DNA of 16,324 nt from an uncultured Bacteroidales bacterium (GTDB lineage Bacteria; Bacteroidota; Bacteroidia; Bacteroidales; Muribaculaceae): the NCBI GenBank assembly GCA_900539915.1, contig UQDU01000045.1, positions 1-16,324 on the forward strand, given 5' to 3'. Positions within the stretch are counted from its first letter, which is position 1. Every line of letters begins with the position of its first letter. Of the stretch, positions 1-8,495 are shown piece after piece. The notes below the pieces were generated by a model. That model made no database searches, was not told the origin of the DNA, and saw only the letters and a program-made list of their open reading frames with translations. The position numbers and the translations under genes are program-made.

Positions 1-67
1 ATTATCATGTAATTGTCGAATATTACGTCTATTTGAGGGATTTTATAGCTTAAGTGAACAGCATTGG

Positions 68-145
68 GATATGTCATGGCATGTCGCCTCAAGCTATGCT
101 AATGAGGGGTGTCGCGTTAGCAGACATGCCATGGCATGTCCCTAC
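68..145. repeat. Palindromic dispersed repeat element, left copy (degenerate)
   Basis: Two copies of an 18-base palindrome, GACATGCCATGGCATGTC, lie 37 bases apart. The copy at 123-140 is perfect; the copy at 68-85 has two changes (GATATGTCATGGCATGTC). Bases 114-145 are an exact reverse complement of 15940-15971 at the other end of the window, and similarity continues a few bases with single mismatches. This is therefore an inverted second copy of the element at 15938-16023. It begins 43 bases past the recQ stop codon, where it could fold as a hairpin in the 3' end of the recJ-recQ transcript, although no T-run follows. There is no gene between base 1 and 187; bases 1-67 are AT-rich and show nothing recognisable. 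It resembles REP or MITE-type elements, but I cannot name a family. Confidence 0.8.
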
Positions 146-187
146 TACGATGGATACATTCCTTGAGTTAGGGACATTGCAGTGTGG

Positions 188-2113
188 TTACTGCTTTGGG
201 CGGAGGGTGACGGAGCCGTCGGGGGAGAGGGTGACGGCTTCGCGGTCGAGGAGGGTGCGGACGGCGGCGATGACGGCTTCGCGGTGTGACTGGCCGAGCT
301 GGCTGACCATGTAGTCGATGGTGTGGCCTCCGGGCTGTCCGGCGAGGTAGGCTACCGATTCCTCCACATTGACATCGTAGGAGGCGGATTTGCTGCGGCT
401 GCGGCACACGTCACACTGTCCGCAGTCAGTCTGCGGTTTTTCGCCGAAATATTCGAGCATCCCCGTGACGCGGCAGCGGTCAGTGTCAAAGGCAAACCGC
501 CGCATGGCTGCGATGCGGTGTTCCATCACCTGTTTGCGCTGCTCATAGACGGCCAGCGGCATATCCACATGTTTGGGCAGCACGCGCCTTATCGGCATAT
601 AGAGGTAGGGGAGCGATCTGCGAGGTATGTAGTGGACGGCGTGCAGCCGTGTAAGCTCCAGGAGGGCCTCATAGACGGCGTTCTCGCTCATCTGGCACCG
701 TGAGGCTATCAATGATTCGGAAATATTGACATAGTCCGCAAAAAGCCCTGAATAGCTCCTCAGGAGGCATTGCAACACACGGTCGGCATCATCCGACAGC
801 TCCAGGTCATATAGGCGGTGCTTGTCGATGAGCACCATCACACGTCCGCGTCCGCCAATGTCGTCGCTGTACTCGATGTATCCGGCTCGTGTGAGCAGAC
901 CGAGAGCGGAGTGTGCCGTCGTGGCGTTGAGATGAAATGTCGTGATGAAGCGGTTGAAATCAAACTCGTAGGTGTGGCCTACGCCTTCGCCTACAGGTAT
1001 ATTGGCAAATGTGCACGCCAGCTCGTAGACCCGGCGTATGAAGTCCTGAGGGGGAAAGGCGTCGGATATGCGGCGTGACAATGTGGCCTTATCATAAGGG
1101 GCTACGAGCAGCACCGCATAGGCATGCTTGCCGTCGCGTCCGGCACGTCCGGCTTCCTGGTAATATTCTTCGAGCGATGGCGGCAGGTCATAGTGTATGA
1201 CGGCTCTTACGTCGGATTTGTCAATGCCCATGCCGAACGCATTCGTGGCCACGATGACGCGGATGGAGCCGTCTTTCCATCGGTTCTGCTTGTCGGCCTT
1301 GTCGGCAGGGTCAAGGCCGGCGTGGTAATAGTCGGCACTGATGCCGTTTTCGGCGAGAGTACGGGCGATTTCCACGGTGCGGCGTCGCGACCTGACATAG
1401 ACGATGGCAGTGCCCGGGACGCCGTTGAGCACGCGCAGCAGCGGTGTCTCCTTGTGTGAGTCATATCTGACGATATAGCTCAGGTTGTCGCGATGGAAGC
1501 TGCGGGCGTAGATTTTATGCTCCTTGAAGTCCAGACGCTCCATGATGTCACCGGCCACCTGCGGAGTGGCGGAGGCCGTCAGGGCGAGTACGGGTGCATC
1601 GGGAAACAGCCGGCGCACGCCGGCGATGGCGAGATAGCTCGGCCGGAAGTCGTAGCCCCACTGCGATATGCAGTGTGCCTCGTCGACCACTATCATGCTG
1701 ACGCGAAGCGATGACAGTGTGGACATGAAAGTCTCTGATTTCAGTTTTTCGGGCGACACATAGAGCAGTTTTGCCTTGCCGGCATAGCAGCGGTCAAGCG
1801 CGAGGTTATGCTCGCGCAGAGTCATGCCGGAGTAGAGGTATGTGGCGGTGATGCCTACACGGCGCAGGTTGTCGACCTGGTCCTTCATAAGCGATATGAG
1901 CGGAGTGACCACGAGAGTCAATCCGTCGAGCATCATCGCCGGAACCTGAAACGTGAGGCTTTTGCCGCCTCCTGTAGGGAGCAGCCCGAGGGTGTCATGC
2001 CCTGCAAGCACCGACGAGATAATCTCCTGCTGAAGCGGACGGAAGCCGTCGTAGCCCCAGTAGCGCTTGAGGACATCGTGCATGTCGTCTGACGTATAGG
2101 CCTGGGAGCCCAT
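188..2113 (-). CDS. recQ: RecQ-family ATP-dependent DNA helicase
   Basis: A 641-residue superfamily 2 DNA helicase that should unwind DNA 3' to 5' using ATP in recombination and repair. Visible motifs in order: Q-motif region FRPLQQE (24-30), Walker A PTGGGKS (46-52), DEAH (144-147) followed by the RecQ aromatic loop CISQWGYDFRPSY (148-160), SAT motif III (181-183), motif V ATNAFGMGIDKSDV (289-302) and motif VI QEAGRAGRDG (319-328). Four cysteines (547, 564, 567, 570) around CRVTGMLEYFGE and CGQCDVC look like the RecQ zinc site. They sit near residue 550, whereas in E. coli RecQ they follow the helicase core near residue 380; here a winged-helix-like stretch of about 170 residues lies between. 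No HRDC domain is visible after the zinc site. This fits a Bacteroidota RecQ paralogue rather than the standard RecQ. The start is 2 bases after the recJ stop, so the two are almost certainly co-transcribed. Family call is firm; the precise subgroup is not. Confidence 0.93.
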   Translation of the reverse strand: MGSQAYTSDDMHDVLKRYWGYDGFRPLQQEIISSVLAGHDTLGLLPTGGGKSLTFQVPAMMLDGLTLVVTPLISLMKDQVDNLRRVGITATYLYSGMTLREHNLALDRCYAGKAKLLYVSPEKLKSETFMSTLSSLRVSMIVVDEAHCISQWGYDFRPSYLAIAGVRRLFPDAPVLALTASATPQVAGDIMERLDFKEHKIYARSFHRDNLSYIVRYDSHKETPLLRVLNGVPGTAIVYVRSRRRTVEIARTLAENGISADYYHAGLDPADKADKQNRWKDGSIRVIVATNAFGMGIDKSDVRAVIHYDLPPSLEEYYQEAGRAGRDGKHAYAVLLVAPYDKATLSRRISDAFPPQDFIRRVYELACTFANIPVGEGVGHTYEFDFNRFITTFHLNATTAHSALGLLTRAGYIEYSDDIGGRGRVMVLIDKHRLYDLELSDDADRVLQCLLRSYSGLFADYVNISESLIASRCQMSENAVYEALLELTRLHAVHYIPRRSLPYLYMPIRRVLPKHVDMPLAVYEQRKQVMEHRIAAMRRFAFDTDRCRVTGMLEYFGEKPQTDCGQCDVCRSRSKSASYDVNVEESVAYLAGQPGGHTIDYMVSQLGQSHREAVIAAVRTLLDREAVTLSPDGSVTLRPKQ

Positions 2114-2115
2114 CT

Positions 2116-3843
2116 CTATTCCCTTGGCCGGATTTCCTTGATGAGAAACTGTATCGCCGAGTTGGAGCGCATGTGCTTGTTTTCCTCAATCGTGTAGCAG
2201 ATGTCAAACGGCTTTCCGGCGTGGATGTGCTCGAAGTGCCGGGCCATGTTGAAGCCTATGCCGTTGAAAACCTTGCCCGACGTCGGGTCTACCAGCTCCA
2301 GCTTGATATGCTCGAGATTCTTGCCCACGAGTTTGCTCGTGCCGAAGTCCGAGACATTCTCCGTGCAGAACACCGGTTTCTGGTTTCCGGGTCCGAACGG
2401 ATTGAAGTGGCGCAACGTGCTGACAAATTCCGGCGTAATCTGGGAAAATGTCACCACAGCGTCGATGTAGAGTTGCGGAGTAAGCTGGTCGGGGGTGATG
2501 TTCGCGCTGACATATTCCTCAAACCGACGGCGGAATTCCGGCACATTTTCCTCCTTCATCGACAGCCCCACGGCGTAGGGGTGTCCGCCGAAATTCTCAA
2601 GCAGGTCACGGACGCTGTCGGCAGCCTTGTAGACATCAAAACCCTGCACCGAGCGTGACGAGCCTGTAGCGAGTCCGTTGGCAAATGTAAGCACTACGAC
2701 CGGCTTGTAATACAGTTCGGTCAGGCGTGACGCCACAATGCCTATTATGCCTTTGTGCCAGTCCTTGTTGTAGATGACGATTGATTTCTGCGATGCCAGG
2801 TCTTCGCTGTGACCTTCGAGCAGCGCGTTGGCCTCCTCGGTGATGCGCTTGTCGAGTTCCTTGCGGTCCTGGTTATACTGGTCTATGGCCTTGGCGCGGT
2901 CAAGCGCGTCCGCACTGTCGCGCGATACAAGCAGCTCCACGGCCTCGCGTCCGCTCTGCATGCGTCCCGAGGCATTGATGCGCGGACCTATCTTGAATAT
3001 CAGGTCGCTTACGGTGATTTCCCTTCCGGTCAGGCCGCATATGCGTATTATGCCACGCAGGCCCATATTGGGGTTGCTGTTGATGCGGCGCAGTCCGTGG
3101 TAGGCCAGTATGCGGTTTTCGCCTACCATAGGCACTATGTCGGCGGCGATGGATACCGCCACAAGGTCAAGCAGCGAATAGAGGTCAGTCGTGTCAAGTC
3201 CGTTGGACAAGGCAAAAGCCTGCATCAGCTTGAATCCCACTCCGCATCCGCTCAGATGTGGGAAGGGATAGCCGGAGCCTTCGAGCTTGGGGTTAAGTAT
3301 CGCCACTGCTTCGGGCAGACGGTCGTCGGCCATGTGGTGGTCGCAGATGATGAAGTCTATGCCCTTGGATTTGGCATATGCTATCTCGTCCACGGCTTTG
3401 ACGCCGCAGTCAAGTATGATAATCAGCTTCACCCCGCTCTCGGCCGCCGCGTCGATGGCCTGGATGCTCACACCGTAGCCTTCGTCATAACGGGTGGGGA
3501 TGTAGTAGTCAATGTTGGAGTAGAAGTTGCTGAGGTATTTATACACGAGAGCCACAGCTGTAGTGCCGTCTACATCGTAGTCGCCAAATACCCTTATCTT
3601 CTCTTTTCGCCCCATTACGGAGTTTATACAGTCCACAGCTGCAGCCATACCGTCGAGGAGGAAGGGATCGTGCATATCACCGAGCGACGGATGAAAGAAT
3701 CTTTCGGCCGCGTCAATGGTGGTAATGCCACGCTCCACCAGCAACTCGCTGATAGGCTGACAGTTGGCGAAGCGTTTGTCAAGCTCCGTCTCCTGCTTCT
3801 GCTGCTTGGATGTAAGGGGCACATAATTCCATGTCCTTGTCAT
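2116..3843 (-). CDS. recJ: Single-stranded-DNA-specific 5'-3' exonuclease RecJ
   Basis: A 575-residue RecJ, the usual length in this phylum. It degrades single-stranded DNA 5' to 3' in RecF-pathway recombination and in base-excision and mismatch repair. The DHH phosphoesterase motifs are complete: FGDYDVDGTT (86-95, metal-binding aspartates), LDCG (144-147), DHH (168-170) and SIAADIVP (231-238). Next come GPRINASGRM (286-295) and the DHHA1 part with GSSRS (394-398) and GGHPYAVG (419-426). The C-terminal 100 or so residues, from FNPFGPGNQKPVF, match the RecJ OB-fold region. No catalytic residue appears missing. The start ATG at 3843 follows an AT-rich leader without a Shine-Dalgarno site, normal for Bacteroidota. 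It is first gene of a recJ-recQ unit, matching exonuclease with helicase for resection of DNA ends. A near-consensus -7 box (CACTTTTG, 3911-3904) lies about 60 bases upstream, but no -33 box has the right spacing, so the promoter is unproven. Confidence 0.97.
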   Translation of the reverse strand: MTRTWNYVPLTSKQQKQETELDKRFANCQPISELLVERGITTIDAAERFFHPSLGDMHDPFLLDGMAAAVDCINSVMGRKEKIRVFGDYDVDGTTAVALVYKYLSNFYSNIDYYIPTRYDEGYGVSIQAIDAAAESGVKLIIILDCGVKAVDEIAYAKSKGIDFIICDHHMADDRLPEAVAILNPKLEGSGYPFPHLSGCGVGFKLMQAFALSNGLDTTDLYSLLDLVAVSIAADIVPMVGENRILAYHGLRRINSNPNMGLRGIIRICGLTGREITVSDLIFKIGPRINASGRMQSGREAVELLVSRDSADALDRAKAIDQYNQDRKELDKRITEEANALLEGHSEDLASQKSIVIYNKDWHKGIIGIVASRLTELYYKPVVVLTFANGLATGSSRSVQGFDVYKAADSVRDLLENFGGHPYAVGLSMKEENVPEFRRRFEEYVSANITPDQLTPQLYIDAVVTFSQITPEFVSTLRHFNPFGPGNQKPVFCTENVSDFGTSKLVGKNLEHIKLELVDPTSGKVFNGIGFNMARHFEHIHAGKPFDICYTIEENKHMRSNSAIQFLIKEIRPRE

Positions 3844-4255
3844 TTATGTCGTTTTTTTATTTCCTCTTAGGTATGGGCCGCGACGAGCCGTGGCTCCGGG
3901 CCGCAAAAGTGACGCCTTGCCGAAACAATGAGTCGGGGTTACATGGTCGAGCTGCGTCCTGTCATGCCAAAGAGAGCTCAGACAAGGAGATTTAGGATGC
4001 TTTGTACATGCAAGTTATCCCGTGTAGTTCCGTATTAGATTATGTGATGATAACTTACGGAGGTCCAGATGTGTAAGACCGTATTAAGTAGTACGTTGCT
4101 TCGTGACGATACTTTTTGCAAATTTAGCAAAATTTCCGTTATATTTTCTATCAGTTGTGTTAATAAATGGCAATCCCGCGGCCGGCTTTTTAAGCGCAGA
4201 CGCGGGATTGCGTGTTATGTGTCCGGGATGCCCGGGAGCTGCTAAGTGTAAAATA
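3844..4255. other. 412-base intergenic region between the divergent PorU-like gene and recJ
   Basis: No convincing gene is present. From the PorU-like stop toward recJ it holds a short CCGGG-ATG-CCCGG dyad (4223-4235), the perfect stem-loop at 4170-4211 listed separately, an AT-rich stretch (about 4085-4168), and a GC-rich stretch next to recJ. The AT-rich part contains TGCAAATTTAGCAA (4117-4130), repeated exactly at 16061-16074. On the minus strand this reads TAAATTTG, like a -7 box, but no TTTG lies 19-21 bases upstream. The recJ promoter must lie here; the best but weak candidate is CACTTTTG on the minus strand (3911-3904). Confidence 0.5.
4170..4211 (-). terminator. Stem-loop after the divergent PorU-like gene, probable terminator
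   Basis: GCAATCCCGCG (4170-4180) and CGCGGGATTGC (4201-4211) are perfect reverse complements, giving an 11-base-pair GC-rich stem with a 20-base loop. It starts 44 bases beyond the stop codon of the gene ending at 4256. On the minus strand it is followed by CCATTTATTAAC, which is AT-rich but not a T-run. Termination or 3'-end protection is therefore inferred from position and stem strength only. Confidence 0.5.
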
Positions 4256-7200
4256 TTATTTTACAACTACAAACTCTACCGAGGGCGAGTGTCCGTAGGT
4301 ATTTCCTTCGCGTATTATAACGTTGGCCTTGTAGCGTCCGTCGGCTATTTTCTTGCCGTCGGTTCCGGTCAGGTCCCATGTCCCGGCAGTGCCGATGCCG
4401 TTGGCGGTGTAGACGGTGTGTCCCTCCATGTCACGGACTACGAGCATAATCTCTGCGTTTTCAGGGATGTCGGTCTCGGCGATGCTGTAGGTCATCATGT
4501 CACGAGCAGGGTCGTCCTCTATGATCAGAGTGGCCTTGAGGGCGGTTGACACGACTGTGAAGTTGATGGTCTCGGTGGCGGTGTTGCCGGCGATGTCGCT
4601 TACTGTAAGGCTGATCGAGTGGCGTCCGTCGGCGAGGTTTGACAGCGGATACACGAGTTTCATGCTGTTGTCGGCTCCGGGAGTCATGCGCGACAGCACA
4701 TTCTGAAGCTCTGTGGTGCCGTCAAGCACCAGCATGAGGTTACTGTTGAGAGAGCCTGACACGTCTATGCCGGTCTGGGCGTCCTTGACGGTAGCATATA
4801 TTGTGGGGTTGGCGGATACTATCGAGCCGTCGGTAAATGTGTCGGCATTGTCAAGATACATGCTTGCAATCGTCGGGGCTTCGGTATCTCCTGATTCAGG
4901 CATATCCACTTGCTTGACAGCAAGTGCCTTTGATGTGCCTGTGGCTACCAGGCTCTTGTCATCGGAGATGGCATATATGCTGATGCGGTTACTGATGCCG
5001 GGAAGATTGCCTGTAGGCATGGTGAACGAGGCTTCAAAGACGCCCTCTTTGACGGGCACTTTGAATTTGGCTATCTGAGTGTCATCCCACTCCATGTTCA
5101 TGGTGTTGAGGGTGGAGCGTTCCGGGCCGTCAAGCACTGTGATGGTGGCCGTGCCGTTAAATGATGCATCGGTCGTTTCGTTGCCAAGGGCTGAGATGTG
5201 TCCCTTCAAGGTGACAGTGCTGAACGGATTCACTATGATAGTACCCTCCTCATCGGTGGGGGTCTTGCCGGCTATTTCGGTGAGTACAGCCGAGTGGGAG
5301 AGCCCGATTACAGGAAGTGCCGGGTCGCCCGAAAGCACATAGCAAGCTGAGTTGATGGTCAGGTCATCAAATACGTTTGAAGCCATGTTGTTGTCACGCA
5401 TCAGTGTGCGTTTGGTCGCACGGTACACGTCGCCGATGTTCATGCCGGGCTTGGCTGAGAAGATGCGTCTGGTAAATTCCTGTGCCAGCTGCAGGTTCTG
5501 TGCCGGATACACTTCGCGACAGGCAGCCACTACGGCCATCATGCCGCCGTCGGCTTTGGCGGTGAATTTGTGGACGAGACTGTTGTTGTACCAGTCATAT
5601 GTAAACGTAGAGCATGTCCCCAGCACTGCAAAAGGCTTGTAGTCGTAGTAGGTGGATGCAATCAGTCGGTTGTTCCACACGGGGAATACACTCTCGAAAG
5701 CGTCGGCGCGTGAGTGTCCCACGTAGGAGAAGAAGTAGGATCCGGCATTAAGCGATGCGGCAATGTCGGAGTGTACCTGCTGGTCACGGTCAGAATTGTT
5801 GCCGTCATAGAGCTCGGTGTATATGTTGTCGATTATGCCGGCCGGATTGGCTGCCGCAGCGGTGCCACGAGCCTTGTAGGAGTCTTCCGTAAACTGGCGG
5901 CTGGCGTCGCCGATCATCGTCAGGCGGTTGAAGTAGTCCGATTCGCCGGGGAAGCCCTTGAGGTAGCTGTCGATTTTGTTTACGACCTGGTCAGCATCGG
6001 CCTGGGTCATGGCGTCGATGACGCCTACCGCAACGCTTGCATACATCTGATGCGCCCTGTCACCGATGAAATCGTCATTGACTATGCCGAAGTAGTCGGC
6101 GAGGGCGTAGTTGCCGGTGGTCACGTTGGTGAGGAACGGGTCTTCGGCCTGATACGTCAGCATGTAGCCGTTGCCGGGGCCTGCCATGTGGACGTTGTCA
6201 TGTGACATGGGCCCGAACAGCAGGATATAGCGGAACTTGCTCTTGTCGTTGACTGTGGTGCGTTTGCCGTCGCTGTCATAGTGCCATATGTCCTCGTCGT
6301 CATACTGATAAGAGGCGTCATTGCTGCGTCCGCGCTCGAAGAGCATTTTGGCAAACAGTCTGTAGGCCATGGCATGCGGTGTGCCCGAGCCGAATTCATT
6401 GATAATCTGGTCATGGGTCACCACCCTGACATCCATGCCCTGATATTTGCGGTGTATGTCGGCGAGTTTCTGAGCCTGTGCTTTGTAGTCGTCTACGGTT
6501 ATGATCACCATGGCGGGTACCGGGTCGCTGCCGGTGCCTATGGCGTGGAGATTCTGGGGCTCTACGGTGCCCACCATTTCAGGTATGTACTGCTGCTGGG
6601 TGGGGTCGAATGCTATGAGCTGTCGGCAACCCTGCACGGCCTGGGTCCTGAAATCATATTTCCAGGTGGTAGAGGTGTTCTGAGGGTTGATGCGTGCGAT
6701 ATTTGACGGATTGGATACATCCCACACTATAGGAGTTGTGGTGAGGGATGATGCCGGAAGGGAGCCGGATGCCGGGGCTTTCTTGTAAAGCTGTATGCCG
6801 GTAGTGGACGACTCGTAAGTATTGACGCACATCAGCATCTGGGGTGTGCGCAGATAGTTGTGGCGCAGATACAGCACCATCTCGTCGTGACGCGAAATCC
6901 AGTTGTCCAGAGTGTGGGTAGGGGGCGAGGCCACATTTGCCGTTTCCACATTGAGCACAAGCGGATTGGAGTAGGCTGCGCTGGAGCTGCTCGATGTGTC
7001 TGTGATTTTGAAGCTTATATTGCCCCAGTTGGTGTAGCCTACGTAGCGGTATGGCTCTGACTGGGGATATGCGTTGGAAGCTGTCGTGGCTTTTATGTCA
7101 GACAGCTGTGCATTGTCGGGGTCAACCAGAGTAGGATATAGCTTCAGAGAGGTAGGGTTGCGTGTGCCCTCGAATCCATGGCGTATGTTGAGGTTGCAGC

Positions 7201-7876
7201 GTGACTCTGTGCTGCGGAGCGGATCGGTCAGCTCAAAGCTGTATGAAAGCTTGTCGGTGGTTTTCTCGCCTATGTAGAATGAGCCTCCTTCTTCGGGATG
7301 TAACTCGCGAGAGCGTGAATATTGGGCCGATATGTGGTTTGTCAGCCATTTGCCGGTGGACTTGGAGTAGACTTCGGTCATGCGGTCGTCAGCACCGGGC
7401 ATCGCATCGGTCACGATGTAGTAGGTGTAGTCGCTGTAGCGGTTTTCGTTTATTGAGAACCTTGGCTTCTTGGGGTAGGCCGAATCAGCGGTTACAGTGA
7501 TGCAGTAGATGCCGGGGTTGTAGAAAAACAGTCTCGCATTGTCGCCGCTGCCTGTACGGTAGGTGGGGATTACCTCCAGGTCGTCAGGGGTGCCGGCATC
7601 GAGCTTGTTGTCATGCAGCTCGGTGACGTTGAAGCCGAGGACGCGGACATTGCTGATGGAGGAGAACCCCCACTGGCGCAGCTGGGCGGCCGTGAGCTGC
7701 TGTACGCCGGCTTCGGAGCAGCGTATCTTTATGAACTTGCCGGCTGTCGATGACAGCTTTGATGTCTGGGCAAAATGGGACTTGTCCATAGTAGCTGCCG
7801 ATGCCGATGACAGCGGTAGGGCTGCTGTGGTCAGTATGAACGCGCAAGAAAGAGAGAATAACTTTTGCGATAACAT
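4256..7876 (-). CDS. Divergent PorU-like C25-family cysteine peptidase (type IX secretion)
   Basis: A 1206-residue exported protein. Residues 1-28 are a Sec signal peptide (hydrophobic core from about 7, cleavage near ASA-A). About 30-440 is a beta-rich region with PorU-like phrases (FFYNPG, NRYSDYTYYIVT). A C25 peptidase domain covers roughly 455-860: YKAQAQKLADIHRKYQGMDV, INEFGSGTP, YILLFGPMSHDN, the probable catalytic His721 in YVGHS, Cys755 in VLGTCSTFTYDW, and the closing LSGDPALPV. Ig-like sheets follow (about 880-1105), then a FlgD-Ig/sorting-type end (about 1115-1206). PorU is the type IX sortase that cleaves C-terminal signals at the outer membrane and attaches cargo to lipopolysaccharide. 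This protein has the same architecture and length, but around Cys755 it departs from PorU: the usual GE/GAE-MM-NPQG stretch reads SLVHKFTAKADGG. It could be a second sortase, a specialised paralogue or a surface C25 protease. It lies 52 bases after the FAH-like gene with no clear promoter, so probably belongs to the rex transcript. Confidence 0.85.
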   Translation of the reverse strand: MLSQKLFSLSCAFILTTAALPLSSASAATMDKSHFAQTSKLSSTAGKFIKIRCSEAGVQQLTAAQLRQWGFSSISNVRVLGFNVTELHDNKLDAGTPDDLEVIPTYRTGSGDNARLFFYNPGIYCITVTADSAYPKKPRFSINENRYSDYTYYIVTDAMPGADDRMTEVYSKSTGKWLTNHISAQYSRSRELHPEEGGSFYIGEKTTDKLSYSFELTDPLRSTESRCNLNIRHGFEGTRNPTSLKLYPTLVDPDNAQLSDIKATTASNAYPQSEPYRYVGYTNWGNISFKITDTSSSSSAAYSNPLVLNVETANVASPPTHTLDNWISRHDEMVLYLRHNYLRTPQMLMCVNTYESSTTGIQLYKKAPASGSLPASSLTTTPIVWDVSNPSNIARINPQNTSTTWKYDFRTQAVQGCRQLIAFDPTQQQYIPEMVGTVEPQNLHAIGTGSDPVPAMVIITVDDYKAQAQKLADIHRKYQGMDVRVVTHDQIINEFGSGTPHAMAYRLFAKMLFERGRSNDASYQYDDEDIWHYDSDGKRTTVNDKSKFRYILLFGPMSHDNVHMAGPGNGYMLTYQAEDPFLTNVTTGNYALADYFGIVNDDFIGDRAHQMYASVAVGVIDAMTQADADQVVNKIDSYLKGFPGESDYFNRLTMIGDASRQFTEDSYKARGTAAAANPAGIIDNIYTELYDGNNSDRDQQVHSDIAASLNAGSYFFSYVGHSRADAFESVFPVWNNRLIASTYYDYKPFAVLGTCSTFTYDWYNNSLVHKFTAKADGGMMAVVAACREVYPAQNLQLAQEFTRRIFSAKPGMNIGDVYRATKRTLMRDNNMASNVFDDLTINSACYVLSGDPALPVIGLSHSAVLTEIAGKTPTDEEGTIIVNPFSTVTLKGHISALGNETTDASFNGTATITVLDGPERSTLNTMNMEWDDTQIAKFKVPVKEGVFEASFTMPTGNLPGISNRISIYAISDDKSLVATGTSKALAVKQVDMPESGDTEAPTIASMYLDNADTFTDGSIVSANPTIYATVKDAQTGIDVSGSLNSNLMLVLDGTTELQNVLSRMTPGADNSMKLVYPLSNLADGRHSISLTVSDIAGNTATETINFTVVSTALKATLIIEDDPARDMMTYSIAETDIPENAEIMLVVRDMEGHTVYTANGIGTAGTWDLTGTDGKKIADGRYKANVIIREGNTYGHSPSVEFVVVK

Positions 7877-7928
7877 ATTGGTATTGAAATATCTGATGTA
7901 CTTGTTATGGTTGGCTTCGTATGTTGAT

Positions 7929-8495
7929 TCACTTTATTTTCACTCGCAGCACCTCATGGACTCCTATGCTGCATTCGATGATGTCATCGGGGGCTATCGG
8001 CAGACGCACCGGGCTCAGCATCGGGATGATTACGTCGCCTGTCTTCAGAGTGACGTAGCGGGATGCGGCTTCCAGGGCAGTCTCCATGCCTATGTCCGAT
8101 GAGGTCCACTGCGCTTGTGTCTGGCCGGCCGAGACGGTCAATGGCGCGTCGGGGAGTGGCTGCTGCCACTCCCCGAGGGTCAGAGCGCCGTCAAATGTCG
8201 ACAGAAGGCCGATGGGCTGTCCGTTGCCTTGAAGGGCTCTGAGCATGTCTACAGGGACTGCCCATGCACCGAGGGTCATGGCGTCGACATAGCGCGATGC
8301 AAACCGTGGCGCTATGTTTTTGCCAAGACGGCCTATGCGGTATGCCGGGCCGATCGCCAGCTCCCACGAACTCTCAAACGGCGGCAGGAATACGGGCATC
8401 CCTGACGGGGTGATGGCGGAGTCGGGGATGAGCGAAAACAGAGCCGGATGTGTCACCGGGCATCCGGGATGTCTGCTGAATACGAGAGCTTTCAT
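7929..8495 (-). CDS. Degenerate fumarylacetoacetate-hydrolase-fold protein coupled to Rex
   Basis: A 188-residue cytoplasmic protein starting MKALVFSRHPG. A longer reading upstream (MEFHSLPHSEP...) is only rex sequence in another frame. The chosen ATG (8495-8493) overlaps the rex stop as ATGA, the usual sign of translational coupling. The order of segments follows the FAH family of small Bacteroidales hydrolases: IPDSAI (23-28), FLPPF, WELAIGPAYRIGRLGKNIAPRFASRYVDAMTLG (44-76), STFDGA (99-104), RYVTLKTGDVI (146-156) and a closing strand VLRVKIK. From memory of the family, the normal motifs are HYEVEL, GxDFTARD and TGTP. Here they read SSWEL, GAWAVPVD and IPML, so one of the paired glutamates and an aspartate that bind Mg2+ appear lost. 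The fold call is fairly safe; hydrolase or isomerase activity is doubtful, and a binding or regulatory role is possible. Confidence 0.72.
   Translation of the reverse strand: MKALVFSRHPGCPVTHPALFSLIPDSAITPSGMPVFLPPFESSWELAIGPAYRIGRLGKNIAPRFASRYVDAMTLGAWAVPVDMLRALQGNGQPIGLLSTFDGALTLGEWQQPLPDAPLTVSAGQTQAQWTSSDIGMETALEAASRYVTLKTGDVIIPMLSPVRLPIAPDDIIECSIGVHEVLRVKIK

Noticed and set aside
54..314. Plus-strand 86-codon reading frame containing ADMPWHVPTTM
   Set aside because: It is a translation of the palindromic repeat running into the recQ antisense; the same peptide appears on the other strand at the right repeat, so it follows from the repeat and not from a gene.
2809..3870. Plus-strand 353-codon reading frame opposite recJ
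   Set aside because: It lies wholly antisense to a fully conserved recJ and resembles no family; long antisense frames are expected in this codon usage.
3997..4038. Plus-strand 13-codon ORF (MLCTCKLSRVVPY) with AAGGAG eight bases upstream
   Set aside because: Too short to support, no downstream plus-strand gene to lead, and Shine-Dalgarno sites are not the rule in this phylum.
4256..7876. Gingipain-type secreted virulence protease
   Set aside because: C25 membership alone would allow it, but the length, N-terminal beta region and C25/Ig layout fit PorU better; left as an alternative in the entry.
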